Of a stretch of DNA of 64,000 bases, positions 24,897 to 33,908 are shown in pieces. The position numbers were made by a program, and so were the translations under genes. The stretch covers positions 30,815 through 94,814 of the forward strand of contig CAADGV010000045.1 in the NCBI GenBank assembly GCA_900696645.1, in the 5' to 3' direction. This DNA is from an uncultured Chlorobiota bacterium (GTDB lineage: Bacteria > Bacteroidota > Ignavibacteria > UBA10030 > UBA6906). Positions within the stretch are counted from its first letter, which is position 1. Each line of letters begins with the position of its first letter. The notes beneath the pieces were generated by a model, which worked only from the letters and a program-made list of their open reading frames with translations, was not told the origin of the DNA and made no database searches.

Positions 24897-26789
24897 ATGC
24901 CTCACCAATCCCTCAATGTAAGAATCACTGCCGAAGCGGCCACTGTACGAGAGAAGCTGGAGAATCTTCCTACCGGTCCCGGTGTTTACCAGCACAAAGA
25001 TGCCGATGGAAAAGTCCTGTACGTTGGCAAAGCCAAAAACCTGCGCAACCGCGTCCGGCAATACTTTCAGAAGTCGCGTAACGTTGAAGCCCGGATCGAA
25101 CGGATGCTGGCGAAGGCAACCGACCTCGAAATCATCGTGACGGATTCAGAAGTCGAGGCACTGATTCTTGAAGCAAATATCATCAAGAAACTCAAGCCCC
25201 GGTACAACGTCAATCTGAAAGACGACAAAAGCTATCCCTATATTGTCATCACCAACGAACCGTATCCGCGAGTCTTCGTCACCCGACAGATACGCCGCGA
25301 TGGCTCGCGTTACTTCGGCCCGTACACGGACGTAAAGAACGTCCGTTCGGCGCTCAAGGCGGTACGCGATATCTTCATGATTCGCAGTTGCAACTACTTC
25401 ATCGATGATGAAGTCATCAAAAAAAGGAAAATCAAAATCTGCCTCGATTATCATATCAAAAAGTGCGAAGGGCCATGTGAAGGACTCGTATCTCAGGTGA
25501 AATATAATGCGATGATCGATCAAGTTGCGTCCGTGTTGCAGGGGAAGACGGAGACGTTGATCCAGTTGTTGCGTGAAGAAATGGATCGGCTTGCCGGGGA
25601 GATGAAGTTTGAGGAGGCGGCAGTGTTGCGTGATCGCATCAAGGGGCTTGAGGCTTACTCCGGGAAGCAGAAAGCTGTCGATCTCGATCAGATTGACAGG
25701 GATATTTTTGCATTTGCCTCGGAAGGGGACGATGCGTGCGGCGTAATTTTCAAGATTCGTGACGGAAAGCTGATAGGCAGGCAACATTATTATATGGGGA
25801 ATGTGGAGGAGAAACCGGAAGCTGAGATTCTGGAAACGTTGCTTCAGCAATACTACCTTGAAGCAGACTACGTTCCCAAAGAGATCTTTCTTCCGTCTGA
25901 AATTGAAGACAACAATGCTGTGCAGCGATGGCTTTCTGAAAAACGGCGTGAGGCAGTATCACTCATTCATCCGACGGAAGGCGAGGAAGCTAAGCTTGTC
26001 CGGCTCTCGCAAAGCAACGCAAAGTTTCTGCTGGATGAATTGAAGATTCAGAAAATGAAGCGTGCCGATTATGTTCCGCATGCCGTGAAAGCGTTGCAGC
26101 GGGATTTGCGCCTCGAAAAACTTCCACGCCGCATCGAGTGTTTCGACAATTCGAACATTCAGGGAAGCGATCCGGTTGCATCGCTGGTTGTGTTTGTTGA
26201 CGGCAAGCCCAGGAAAAGCGAGTATCGAAAATTCAAAATCAAATCCGTTGTCGGGCCGGATGACTTTGCCAGCATGCGTGAAATTGTTGAACGGAGATAT
26301 ACCCGCGTGTTGAACGAAGGACTTGAATTGCCCGACCTCATCATGGTTGATGGCGGAAAGGGACAACTCTCAAGCGCCGTTGAAGTGCTGACGAACATCG
26401 GTCTGAAGCAACAACCGATCATCGGGCTTGCGAAGCGGCTCGAGGAGGTTTTCATTCCCGGAAAGAGCGAGCCTGAATTGCTTCCGAAGTCGTCAACGGG
26501 ATTACGGTTGTTGCAGCAAATCCGCGATGAAGCGCACAGATTTGCCATCACGTTCCACCGCTCAAGGCGAACAAAGCGGACATTGCAAACCGAGTTGGAC
26601 TTGATAGAGGGAATCGGCAAAAAGCGGGCGAAGGAGTTATTGGAGATTTTTGGCTCGGTTCAAGGGGTGAAGTTTGCAACACCTGAACAGATTGCAGAAG
26701 TTGTCGGTGAGAAGGTCGCCGGAAAAATTGCGGAATACTTCTCGGACACTGAACCCGAAACAACCATTGAGCATAAAGTTGAGAACTGA
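24897..26789 (+). CDS. uvrC: Excinuclease ABC subunit C
   Basis: 630 residues from the ATG at 24897. GIY-YIG nuclease at ~20-100 ('GPGVYQHKDADGKVLYVGKAKNLRNRVRQYF'), cysteine cluster 'CLDYHIKKCEGPCEG', the UvrB-binding coiled coil 'LAGEMKFEEAAVLRDRIKGL' at ~200-235, the RNase H-like second nuclease domain ('RIECFDNSNIQGSDPVAS', 'PDLIMVDGGKGQLSSA') and a C-terminal double helix-hairpin-helix ('LIEGIGKKRAKELLEIFGS'). It makes both incisions in nucleotide excision repair. Located straight after the Uma2 terminator; no uvrA or uvrB nearby. Confidence 0.97.
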   Translation: MPHQSLNVRITAEAATVREKLENLPTGPGVYQHKDADGKVLYVGKAKNLRNRVRQYFQKSRNVEARIERMLAKATDLEIIVTDSEVEALILEANIIKKLKPRYNVNLKDDKSYPYIVITNEPYPRVFVTRQIRRDGSRYFGPYTDVKNVRSALKAVRDIFMIRSCNYFIDDEVIKKRKIKICLDYHIKKCEGPCEGLVSQVKYNAMIDQVASVLQGKTETLIQLLREEMDRLAGEMKFEEAAVLRDRIKGLEAYSGKQKAVDLDQIDRDIFAFASEGDDACGVIFKIRDGKLIGRQHYYMGNVEEKPEAEILETLLQQYYLEADYVPKEIFLPSEIEDNNAVQRWLSEKRREAVSLIHPTEGEEAKLVRLSQSNAKFLLDELKIQKMKRADYVPHAVKALQRDLRLEKLPRRIECFDNSNIQGSDPVASLVVFVDGKPRKSEYRKFKIKSVVGPDDFASMREIVERRYTRVLNEGLELPDLIMVDGGKGQLSSAVEVLTNIGLKQQPIIGLAKRLEEVFIPGKSEPELLPKSSTGLRLLQQIRDEAHRFAITFHRSRRTKRTLQTELDLIEGIGKKRAKELLEIFGSVQGVKFATPEQIAEVVGEKVAGKIAEYFSDTEPETTIEHKVEN

Positions 26790-26949
26790 CAACATTATCG
26801 CACGATTTACGTCTTTTGACGTACTCAAATTGTCTTGGATGTCAACTAAATATGGATAACGCAAGAACAGGCAGTTTTGATGCAAAAGAAAAAGAAGTAC
26901 CTTCTTAAAGACAACAAATCCAACTAACACTATCAGCAACGGAGTGACA

Positions 26950-29463
26950 ATGTTGAAGCCGAATTCCATGTTGTTCATTTCTTTCTTTTCTCTGCTTCTT
27001 TCTGTACAGTCAACAAATGCCCAGTGGGGGAATCCGCATCATCGTGAAGAAGGCGAGGATGAGACAGGAGAAGAAATTCTTGCCCGTGAGCAATACTATA
27101 TTGAGCATCGTGCCGGCGGGCCGGGCAGAATAATACCGTTCGATGCGTACGCAAATGCCGTGCGGCAGCACCTCGCGATGCCGCGTGATGAGGATTTTCT
27201 TGCCAACCCGACAGCGGTGGTAACATGGGAAACACGCAATCCCGTGGGGATGTTCTACGCGAGAACGAACAACAACTACATCGCGGGAAGAACAAACTTC
27301 ATGGTGTTTCACCCGACAGATCCCGACAAGTTCTACTGCGCTGCAGCCGGTGGTGGAATCTGGAAAACAACGGATGGCGGCGCGAACTGGGTTCCGCTGA
27401 CAGATTTTCTTACATCGCTTGCCTCGGGCGGTTTGGCGCTCGACCCCAACAATCCGGCAGTGCTGTACTACGGCACAGGTGAGCTGAATTTTTCCGGCGA
27501 TAGTTGGTACGGTGACGGGATCTACAAAACGACAAATGAAGGCGATTCGTGGACGAAGGTTGCCACCACTGCGGTCGGTCAACGATTTTCGCAGTTGGTG
27601 GTTGATCCCACAAACTCGAACATCGTTTATGCTGCCGGGTCGCTTGGGGTTTTCAAATCAACGAATGCCGGAGGAATCTGGAACTCCACCACGACAGGCA
27701 ACAATGCAAATTGCCTGATTATGGATCCGACCGACACACAAGTTTTGTACACATCGGTCGGCGGTTCCGGGACGAATACAATCAGGAAATCAACGAATGG
27801 CGGTGGTTCATGGACGACGTTAACTGGCGGGCTTCCCACCGATGGAAGGCGTTCCCAGCTTGCCATGGCTCCGAGCAACAACCTGATTCTCTATGCAAGT
27901 ATTGCCAACACCAGCGGCGGTTTGCGCGGATTGTATAAAACAACCGACGGCGGTGAGAACTGGACCTTGCAAGCATCATCACCGAACTATCTCGGTTCGC
28001 AGGGCTGGTATGATAATTCTGTCTGCGTGCATCCGACAAATCCTGACTTTGTTGTTGTCGGCGGAATCGACATCTACTCATCATCCAACAGCGGCGTGAC
28101 GCTCACTCAGCGAACATCATGGTCAACGACATCGTCGAGCAACATGTCACATGCGGATATTCACTTTCTGCAATACAACGGTTCTGTGTTGTACTGCGGC
28201 TCGGATGGCGGCGTGTACAAATCGACGAACAATGCGGTTACCTGGACTGATCTCAATGCTACAATGTCAACACTGCAATATCAAAGCGCCGATTACGACC
28301 CGACCGATCCCCTGAAATTGTACGGGGGAACCCAGGACAATAATCTTGAAACATCGACGAACGGCGGGCTTGTGTGGATTCAACGAACAACCGGTGATGG
28401 AGGATATTCCATTGTCGATCCTGTAACACCCAATTATGTGTACGGACAGTACGTTCAGGGTTCGTTGAAACGTTCGTCGAACTACGGGGTGAGCTTCACC
28501 GAGATCGCCCCGACCGGCTCGACCGGCGGCCTCTTCTACAATCCGTATGAGATGGCACCGGGCGACAACAATACAATCGTGTATTGTGAGGGAGATGTGT
28601 GGAAGGCGACTTCGGTCAAAACAGCAACAACAAGCAGCGGCTGGACCCAGCTTGCCACAACTGCCGTGATTGGCGGATCCGTCTCGGCAATTGGAATCAG
28701 CCATTCGAATCCCGACAAAATCTACATCGGCACAAGCAACGGACGAATTCACGTTACGACGAATAACGGCACAAACTGGACGACGACGACGGGGTTTGCA
28801 AAGGTAAGCGACTTCGCCGTCGATCCGGCAAACGACAACATCTGTTATGCGACGTTTACCGGCTTCACTTCTACAATGCATGTTTACAAGACGACGAATG
28901 GCGGCACGTCGTGGTTCAGCGTCACAGGCAATCTGCCGAACATTCCCACCAGTACCATTGTACTGCGCGCCAACGCTCCGCGCACGCTTTTCGTTGGCAC
29001 CGATCTCGGCGTGTACAAGTCAACGGATGATGGCATCTCGTGGGTTGTATTCAGTAACGGCCTCCCCACGGCAACTGTGTATGACATGAAGTACAAGGAG
29101 GGAAACCAGTTGCTGCTCGTCGCCACACACGGCCGGGGTTGCTGGATGTTCGACTATGGCGCGTACCTTGTGACAAGTGTTCCTGAAGCACAGATACCGA
29201 AGGAATTTGCGTTGCATCAAAACTACCCCAATCCGTTCAATCCGGGTACGACATTCAGATTCGATTTGCCCAAAACGTCAAACGTATCACTGAGAGTGTT
29301 TGATGTTATGGGAAAAGAAGTGGCAACCGTTGTCAACGACATTCGCGAGGCAGGCGAACATCGCGAGACGTGGAGCGCTGTCGGACTTGCCAGCGGCGTG
29401 TACTACTACCGCTTGATCGCCGAATCGTTTGTACAAACGGGGAAGATGTTGCTGTTGAAATAA
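26950..29463 (+). CDS. Secreted Asp-box (BNR) beta-propeller protein with T9SS sorting domain
   Basis: 837 residues from the ATG at 26950, with GGAG 5 bases upstream. Signal peptide 'LFISFFSLLLSVQSTNAQ'. The body holds many Asp-boxes (S/T-x-D/N-G-G-x-x-W), for example 'TTDGGANW', 'STNGGGSW', 'TTDGGENW', 'TTNGGTSW' and 'STDDGISW', spread in a way expected for one or two sialidase/sortilin-type propellers. No catalytic sialidase arginine triad was identified, so enzyme activity is not claimed. C-terminal T9SS domain: 'EFALHQNYPNPFNPGTTF', 'VFDVMGKEVATVV', 'LASGVYYYRL', 'TGKMLLLK'. Probably surface-bound or released. Confidence 0.85.
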   Translation: MLKPNSMLFISFFSLLLSVQSTNAQWGNPHHREEGEDETGEEILAREQYYIEHRAGGPGRIIPFDAYANAVRQHLAMPRDEDFLANPTAVVTWETRNPVGMFYARTNNNYIAGRTNFMVFHPTDPDKFYCAAAGGGIWKTTDGGANWVPLTDFLTSLASGGLALDPNNPAVLYYGTGELNFSGDSWYGDGIYKTTNEGDSWTKVATTAVGQRFSQLVVDPTNSNIVYAAGSLGVFKSTNAGGIWNSTTTGNNANCLIMDPTDTQVLYTSVGGSGTNTIRKSTNGGGSWTTLTGGLPTDGRRSQLAMAPSNNLILYASIANTSGGLRGLYKTTDGGENWTLQASSPNYLGSQGWYDNSVCVHPTNPDFVVVGGIDIYSSSNSGVTLTQRTSWSTTSSSNMSHADIHFLQYNGSVLYCGSDGGVYKSTNNAVTWTDLNATMSTLQYQSADYDPTDPLKLYGGTQDNNLETSTNGGLVWIQRTTGDGGYSIVDPVTPNYVYGQYVQGSLKRSSNYGVSFTEIAPTGSTGGLFYNPYEMAPGDNNTIVYCEGDVWKATSVKTATTSSGWTQLATTAVIGGSVSAIGISHSNPDKIYIGTSNGRIHVTTNNGTNWTTTTGFAKVSDFAVDPANDNICYATFTGFTSTMHVYKTTNGGTSWFSVTGNLPNIPTSTIVLRANAPRTLFVGTDLGVYKSTDDGISWVVFSNGLPTATVYDMKYKEGNQLLLVATHGRGCWMFDYGAYLVTSVPEAQIPKEFALHQNYPNPFNPGTTFRFDLPKTSNVSLRVFDVMGKEVATVVNDIREAGEHRETWSAVGLASGVYYYRLIAESFVQTGKMLLLK

Positions 29464-29484
29464 CTCCGCAGGATTCGGAGATGG

Positions 29485-29525
29485 AAAAGGCTTGAGCTCA
29501 GATCTTCAAGCCTTTTGCTTTTCTT
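29485..29525 (+). terminator. Rho-independent terminator after the first Asp-box gene
   Basis: 11-bp stem AAAAGGCTTGA / TCAAGCCTTTT (29485-29495 with 29506-29516), 10-base loop, then GCTTTTCTT. Confidence 0.8.
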
Positions 29526-29535
29526 GTGCGTGTCG

Positions 29536-29566
29536 TTGACTATCGAACCAACCGTTTGTAGATTAC
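29536..29566 (+). promoter_or_regulatory. Promoter of the second Asp-box gene
   Basis: TTG at 29536-29538, 20 bases, TAGATTAC at 29559-29566; it can also be read as TTGACT-N17-TAGATT. It lies between the preceding terminator and the ATG at 29601. Confidence 0.45.
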
Positions 29567-29600
29567 TTGTGTCATTATCAAAGGTTTCGAGGTTACAAAG

Positions 29601-30905
29601 ATGTTGCGAGCGTACATAGTATTGTTGCTGATTCTCGGTAGCTTCGCGGCGGGTCAGCCTTCGTACAGCCAGGATCAATGGAGGCCGCTTCCCCGCCCGA
29701 CAAATGAGATCCTTTTCAGACTCTCTTTTCTTGACAGTTTGCGGGGCTGGGTGTGCGGCTTCAATGGTACGATGTTAAAAACCACGAACGGTGGGAATTC
29801 GTGGGAGACCCAAAATTCGGGAATCAATACGGATATCCGGCGGGTGTTTGCACTGAATGATCGCTTCGCCTGGGCGTTGAGCTTTGTCCATTGGGTTGAC
29901 ACATCAACGTGGTTTGGCACTAAAATTCTGAAAACCACTAACGGCGGAACAGTATGGACAAACACAGAGTACCCCGATTGGGGCGAGTTTTTCAACTCGA
30001 TTGTCTTCAAAGATTCACTCAACGGGTGGATGGGAGGCGAGTTTGGCCGGATGGTGCGCACTACAAATGGCGGCGAAACCTGGATTCCCGTTAATGTGAA
30101 CCCGCCTTCTCCCTGGTCCCTTATCAATATCAAGTTTCTGACGCCGGAGTTGGGGTTCGCGATGGGCGGGCGAATTGACATCATCGGAACAATCTGGAAA
30201 ACAACAGATGGGGGGTTGAACTGGAGAACTCAAGGGTTTCCCGATCCGCCAAGCCCTGAGCCTGTCCATGATGTGCATATGGTGGATTCATTGCACATCG
30301 TTGGCATTACCGGCGACCAGGATTACGGGGCGAGCATGTTACGATCGCGCAATGCCGGGGAGGATTGGGACTATACGTTCCTGAATATTTTCGGCGAGCC
30401 GCTTGCGCTTTCCTTCCGGACGGAAAAAGAAGCATGGGTTCCGCTTGGTTTCGCCGCACGTATGATGTACACTCCCGACACACTGCACACGTGGATCGAA
30501 ATGGACACGCCCGGCAGGCGGGCGATTTACGACCTGGTTTTTACTGATTCACTGACGGGGTATGCGGTGGGTGATTCGGGGACGATTCTGAAATTCAAGC
30601 CGAAAGCCACAAGCGTGTCGGAGAAAAACAGTCATGCTTCCGGCACGTTCACACTATTTCAGAACTACCCGAACCCGTTCAATCCGGCGACAACTATTTC
30701 TTTTGATCTTCCCCTACAGTCATTTGTTACGCTGCGTGTATTCAATCTGCTTGGCCAGGAGGTTCGTACGCTCGTGAACCAGGTAAGAGAGCCGGGCAGG
30801 CATCACGTAACATTCAATGCCGGAGACTTGCCGAGCGGCATCTACATCTCTCGCATTCGGGCGGGAACAGCCGTACAAAGTTCCAAAATGATGTTGTTGA
30901 GATAG
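29601..30905 (+). CDS. Secreted Ycf48-like / Asp-box protein with T9SS sorting domain
   Basis: 434 residues. Signal peptide 'MLRAYIVLLLILGSFAAGQPSYSQ'. Then a single seven-bladed propeller of the Ycf48/BNR kind with blades marked 'GWVCGFNGTMLKTTNGGNSW', 'GTKILKTTNGGTVW', 'GEFGRMVRTTNGGETW', 'TIWKTTDGGLNW' and 'GYAVGDSGTILKFK'. C-terminal T9SS domain: 'TLFQNYPNPFNPATTISF', 'VFNLLGQEVRTLV', 'LPSGIYISRI', 'SSKMMLLR'. Its own promoter and a flanking terminator on each side make it a single-gene unit. The role outside the cell is unknown; Ycf48 in plastids assists photosystem II, but the shared fold does not imply that here. Confidence 0.85.
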   Translation: MLRAYIVLLLILGSFAAGQPSYSQDQWRPLPRPTNEILFRLSFLDSLRGWVCGFNGTMLKTTNGGNSWETQNSGINTDIRRVFALNDRFAWALSFVHWVDTSTWFGTKILKTTNGGTVWTNTEYPDWGEFFNSIVFKDSLNGWMGGEFGRMVRTTNGGETWIPVNVNPPSPWSLINIKFLTPELGFAMGGRIDIIGTIWKTTDGGLNWRTQGFPDPPSPEPVHDVHMVDSLHIVGITGDQDYGASMLRSRNAGEDWDYTFLNIFGEPLALSFRTEKEAWVPLGFAARMMYTPDTLHTWIEMDTPGRRAIYDLVFTDSLTGYAVGDSGTILKFKPKATSVSEKNSHASGTFTLFQNYPNPFNPATTISFDLPLQSFVTLRVFNLLGQEVRTLVNQVREPGRHHVTFNAGDLPSGIYISRIRAGTAVQSSKMMLLR

Positions 30906-30928
30906 GGGTTGTAGAGAGTTACAGCATC

Positions 30929-30951
30929 GGCGCCGGGGTAATCCCGGCGCC
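30929..30951. terminator. Bidirectional hairpin between convergent genes
   Basis: Perfect 9-bp GC-rich stem GGCGCCGGG / CCCGGCGCC (30929-30937 with 30943-30951), loop GTAAT. The T-run is poor on both strands. It separates the Asp-box gene from the TonB receptor. Confidence 0.65.
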
Positions 30952-30972
30952 AATGTTTCTGCATGTTGGTTT

Positions 30973-33123
30973 CTACATCGAGTATCCCAACGTAATCCCA
31001 CCGAAGTACGTTTTCGGTTCGCCCGCTTCGTAGAATTCCTTTCGTGTTGAGTTAATGTTGATGAATGCGACGTATCTCTTGTCGGCAACATTGTTAATGC
31101 CACCGGAGATGAGGAGGTTGAACTTGTCAAACACAAAATCCACCCCGCCTGAGATATTCAGGAGTTGATATCCCGACGTCTTATCCGAATTAAAATCATC
31201 AACATACATTCCGCTTATGCTCATGAGATGCGTCTTAAGAAATCCCGTGATGTTATCATGCAGCACGCGTGTGTAGGAGAGTGCCAATGAGATATTATGT
31301 TTCGGAACGCTCGGCACGACATTGCCGGAGAATCTGCTATCCTGAATAACAAAATCTCCCTGCTGATTCAACACGATGTTGCGTGCAACGTATTCCGAGT
31401 ATGTGAAGTTGGAATACGTGTACGCAGCCTTCATTCGTAAACCGTACAGTAACTCGGCATCTGCCCCAACTTCAAGTCCCGTGCGGTTGGTTCTCGCCGC
31501 GTTGCGGAAGAAAACGTCGCCTTCGAGCTCGAAGGGAACGACCTCATCATCTATTTTCGTGTTGAAGAACGTCACTTCAAAGAATATCCTTCTGAAAAAA
31601 TCGAGATCATCAACGGAATGACTCCCTTTGATGCCCAACTCGAAGTTCTTGGATCGTTGTGGTTCCAGATCCGGATTGAGCATAACTTCGGGTTTTGTAC
31701 TAAGCGGAAAATTGCCGAGCTCATTGCCTGCCGGCGTGTCAAATCCAAGTCCGTACGATGTGTAAAGGGCGATTCTCGGAGTGAGCTTGTAATTGAGAGC
31801 CGCCTTCGGGGTGAACTTGCCAAACGTTCGACGGGAGTTTCGTACTTCCAACAGTTGATTGTTATTGATGAAGACGACATTGTCATACCGGCCTGTCAGC
31901 AGAAGGTTCATCCTGTCATTGATAATACCGAAGGAATTCTGCACGTAGAAGCCGGCGTTACTGATTGTCTCGTCGGTCAAATCCCTAAGCAAATCCCCCT
32001 TCTTTCCGCTGATATTGTTGTACTCTTCAATCGGCCCCGACTGATAGAACACGTCGCCGCCGAGTGAGAATTCATTCTTGTGCCCTCCCAACTCCGTACG
32101 ATTCGTCCAGCGGGCGCTCGCTCCGATACCGTTGCGGTTGAAGACACGGTACGTGGCCGCAGTACGGTGGAAGTATTTCATCGTGCCGTACCCTGTAACC
32201 TCCACTTCATTCTTTCGATCCTCGTCGAGAGCGGTCTCGAAGCGAACACCCAACCGTCCCTTCTGCGTGACACGTTTCGCATCGCGGCCAACATCCCGCG
32301 GGTTCGGCTGGAAAGGATCCTGGTCATAGCGTGCACGCGTCAGCGATCCGGGAAGTCTGATCAAGCCTGAAACATAGTACCCGACCAGCGTCAGGCGTGA
32401 GAGTTCGGACGGCTGCGTTTCAACGGCTGAATTGAAAATATGCCAATAGTCCTGGCTGTGCTCGCGGTACCCGCGGGCCGAGTGATAGTTATATGTTGCC
32501 AGAAACCGGTACTGATCGGTCTTTACCGCCGCTTTGAAACCGTTGCTGCTGAGGCCGAACGAACCGAATTCGTTGAACTGTGTTACATGCGATCGTGTGA
32601 AGTTCAGGTCGCTGATGAAGTTGATAACGCCGCCCGGTGCGTTCGTATACAGCGAAGAGGCATTTCCTTTGACGATTTCGATCGCCCCGACATTTTGAAA
32701 GTCAATGGACTCAATGCGGGTCTGTCCGTCAGGCTCGGATTCGGGAATGCCGTCCTGCAATATCCGGACACCCCGGATGCCTGTGTTCGACCTGCTTCCG
32801 AAACCGCGAATCGAAATGCGTACGTCGTGGTTGCCGTAACGCGATTGCATGAACAACCCCGGCGTTCCGCCCAACACATCGCTGATGCTTACTTTCTTAT
32901 CGTATTTGTATTCATAATTGCTGACACGTTGAACCGAGTACGGGATGTCAATCACTTTCGTTCGCGTACGCGTACCGCTGCTGATGATCTCATCGATCTG
33001 GTACGTGCGAAGAGTGTCTTCATCCGACGCCCTCTCCCTTTGGGCAAATGTAATGCCGGGAGATACGGTCAGCAGCATGAGGAATACCAACACCCCATGC
33101 ATAACCAATCTGAAGTATTCCAT
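30973..33123 (-). CDS. TonB-dependent outer-membrane receptor
   Basis: 716 residues. Signal peptide 'GVLVFLMLLTVSPGITFAQ', a short TonB-box-like region, then the plug: 'VSISDVLGGTPGLFMQSRYGNHDVRISIRGFGSRSNTGIRGVRILQDGIPESEPDGQTRIESIDFQNVGAIEIVKGNASSLYTNAPGGVINF'-type sequence (blocks near residues 75-180). The remainder is a 22-strand barrel with long loops. The plug resembles FecA-like siderophore/ferric-citrate receptors. No N-terminal signalling domain, sigma/anti-sigma pair or siderophore genes are adjacent. It ends '...GITLGYSM' rather than in the usual aromatic residue. The 164 bases upstream hold no recognisable riboswitch. Confidence 0.9.
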   Translation of the reverse strand: MEYFRLVMHGVLVFLMLLTVSPGITFAQRERASDEDTLRTYQIDEIISSGTRTRTKVIDIPYSVQRVSNYEYKYDKKVSISDVLGGTPGLFMQSRYGNHDVRISIRGFGSRSNTGIRGVRILQDGIPESEPDGQTRIESIDFQNVGAIEIVKGNASSLYTNAPGGVINFISDLNFTRSHVTQFNEFGSFGLSSNGFKAAVKTDQYRFLATYNYHSARGYREHSQDYWHIFNSAVETQPSELSRLTLVGYYVSGLIRLPGSLTRARYDQDPFQPNPRDVGRDAKRVTQKGRLGVRFETALDEDRKNEVEVTGYGTMKYFHRTAATYRVFNRNGIGASARWTNRTELGGHKNEFSLGGDVFYQSGPIEEYNNISGKKGDLLRDLTDETISNAGFYVQNSFGIINDRMNLLLTGRYDNVVFINNNQLLEVRNSRRTFGKFTPKAALNYKLTPRIALYTSYGLGFDTPAGNELGNFPLSTKPEVMLNPDLEPQRSKNFELGIKGSHSVDDLDFFRRIFFEVTFFNTKIDDEVVPFELEGDVFFRNAARTNRTGLEVGADAELLYGLRMKAAYTYSNFTYSEYVARNIVLNQQGDFVIQDSRFSGNVVPSVPKHNISLALSYTRVLHDNITGFLKTHLMSISGMYVDDFNSDKTSGYQLLNISGGVDFVFDKFNLLISGGINNVADKRYVAFININSTRKEFYEAGEPKTYFGGITLGYSM

Positions 33124-33287
33124 ACATTATTCCTTATACTTGTAGGTATTTGTGTAATAGCACAGCCACACGCTATTCGGAAGCGCAGATGTGGACATTC
33201 GCGCATTCAATCCGAAACGGCGTGACAAAGCATCCGATGCCCGTATTGAGGACGCCGGGTTACCGTAAGTGACGGCAGCGGTGAGAA

Positions 33288-33824
33288 TTACGTCAGAAAG
33301 GGTCGGGGTGGATGAAACAATGCCGTCGAGTCGGGAGGAATATAACGGATGGTTGCTTGTTCGGAGACTGTCCCCTCGCAGTACAATATGCCGGTTGGAA
33401 GCTGAAACAGCGCAAGCGAATCCTTGAACACATCTTTGAATGAGTCGTACTTGCCTGGCTGGCCGGAATCGCCCATGTGCCGTTGAACGTGAAGGTCAAG
33501 ATGGGCAAACAGCATTTCTTCCTGTACGTCGTTGATGCACTCAAAGTAGGTGGAATCTCCGGAGGTGTGTGTGCGAAGGATATCATACATGCTGCCGTTG
33601 TACCGGAACTCATGCGGCTCAATCCACTGTAATGCGTAGCCGCCTCGTTCGAGTGATTCGGTATGGAAAGTCAGGGTGAGGAGTTCACCTTCCGGTACAG
33701 TTGCCTTGAGCATCTTCTTGACTTCGCTGCGAACCCGATACTGAAGCACAGTGAATACGGCAAGGTATCCTACAATGTTGTAGAGATAGAGGGAGAGAAA
33801 GACGAAGACGAAGAAGCGCTTCAT
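33288..33824 (-). CDS. Hypothetical protein with N-terminal membrane anchor
   Basis: 178 residues. One N-terminal hydrophobic helix ('FFVFVFLSLYLYNIVGYLAVF') followed by basic 'QYRVRSEVKKMLK', so the rest is probably periplasmic if the helix is a signal anchor. The soluble part alternates short strands ('LLTLTFHTES', 'EFRYNGSMYDILRTHTSGDSTYFECINDVQEE') and ends with Pro-rich 'PPRPFLT'. No family is recognised by name, though the pattern 'EFRYNGxMYDI...CxxDxxE' looks conserved-type. It lies upstream of and parallel to the TonB receptor gene (164-base gap), so a joint role is possible but unproven. Confidence 0.65.
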   Translation of the reverse strand: MKRFFVFVFLSLYLYNIVGYLAVFTVLQYRVRSEVKKMLKATVPEGELLTLTFHTESLERGGYALQWIEPHEFRYNGSMYDILRTHTSGDSTYFECINDVQEEMLFAHLDLHVQRHMGDSGQPGKYDSFKDVFKDSLALFQLPTGILYCEGTVSEQATIRYIPPDSTALFHPPRPFLT

Positions 33825-33908
33825 GGAAGTGAAATATGCATCCGCAGAATTGCCTGTGAAATCTACAAAGAAATATGTATGAGTTCAACATTCACGATTT
33901 GCCGGTTC

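Noticed and set aside
26870..26883. Sigma-54 promoter before the first Asp-box gene (GG-N10-GC)
   Set aside because: Spacing fits but the -24 box starts with A and the -12 box is ATGC, so the match is weak. A GG-N10-GC at 9351-9364 was dropped for the same reason.
33124..33287. Open frame or riboswitch upstream of the TonB receptor
   Set aside because: The minus strand stays open for ~55 codons but has no start with a ribosome binding site and no family match; no cobalamin or TPP riboswitch core was found.
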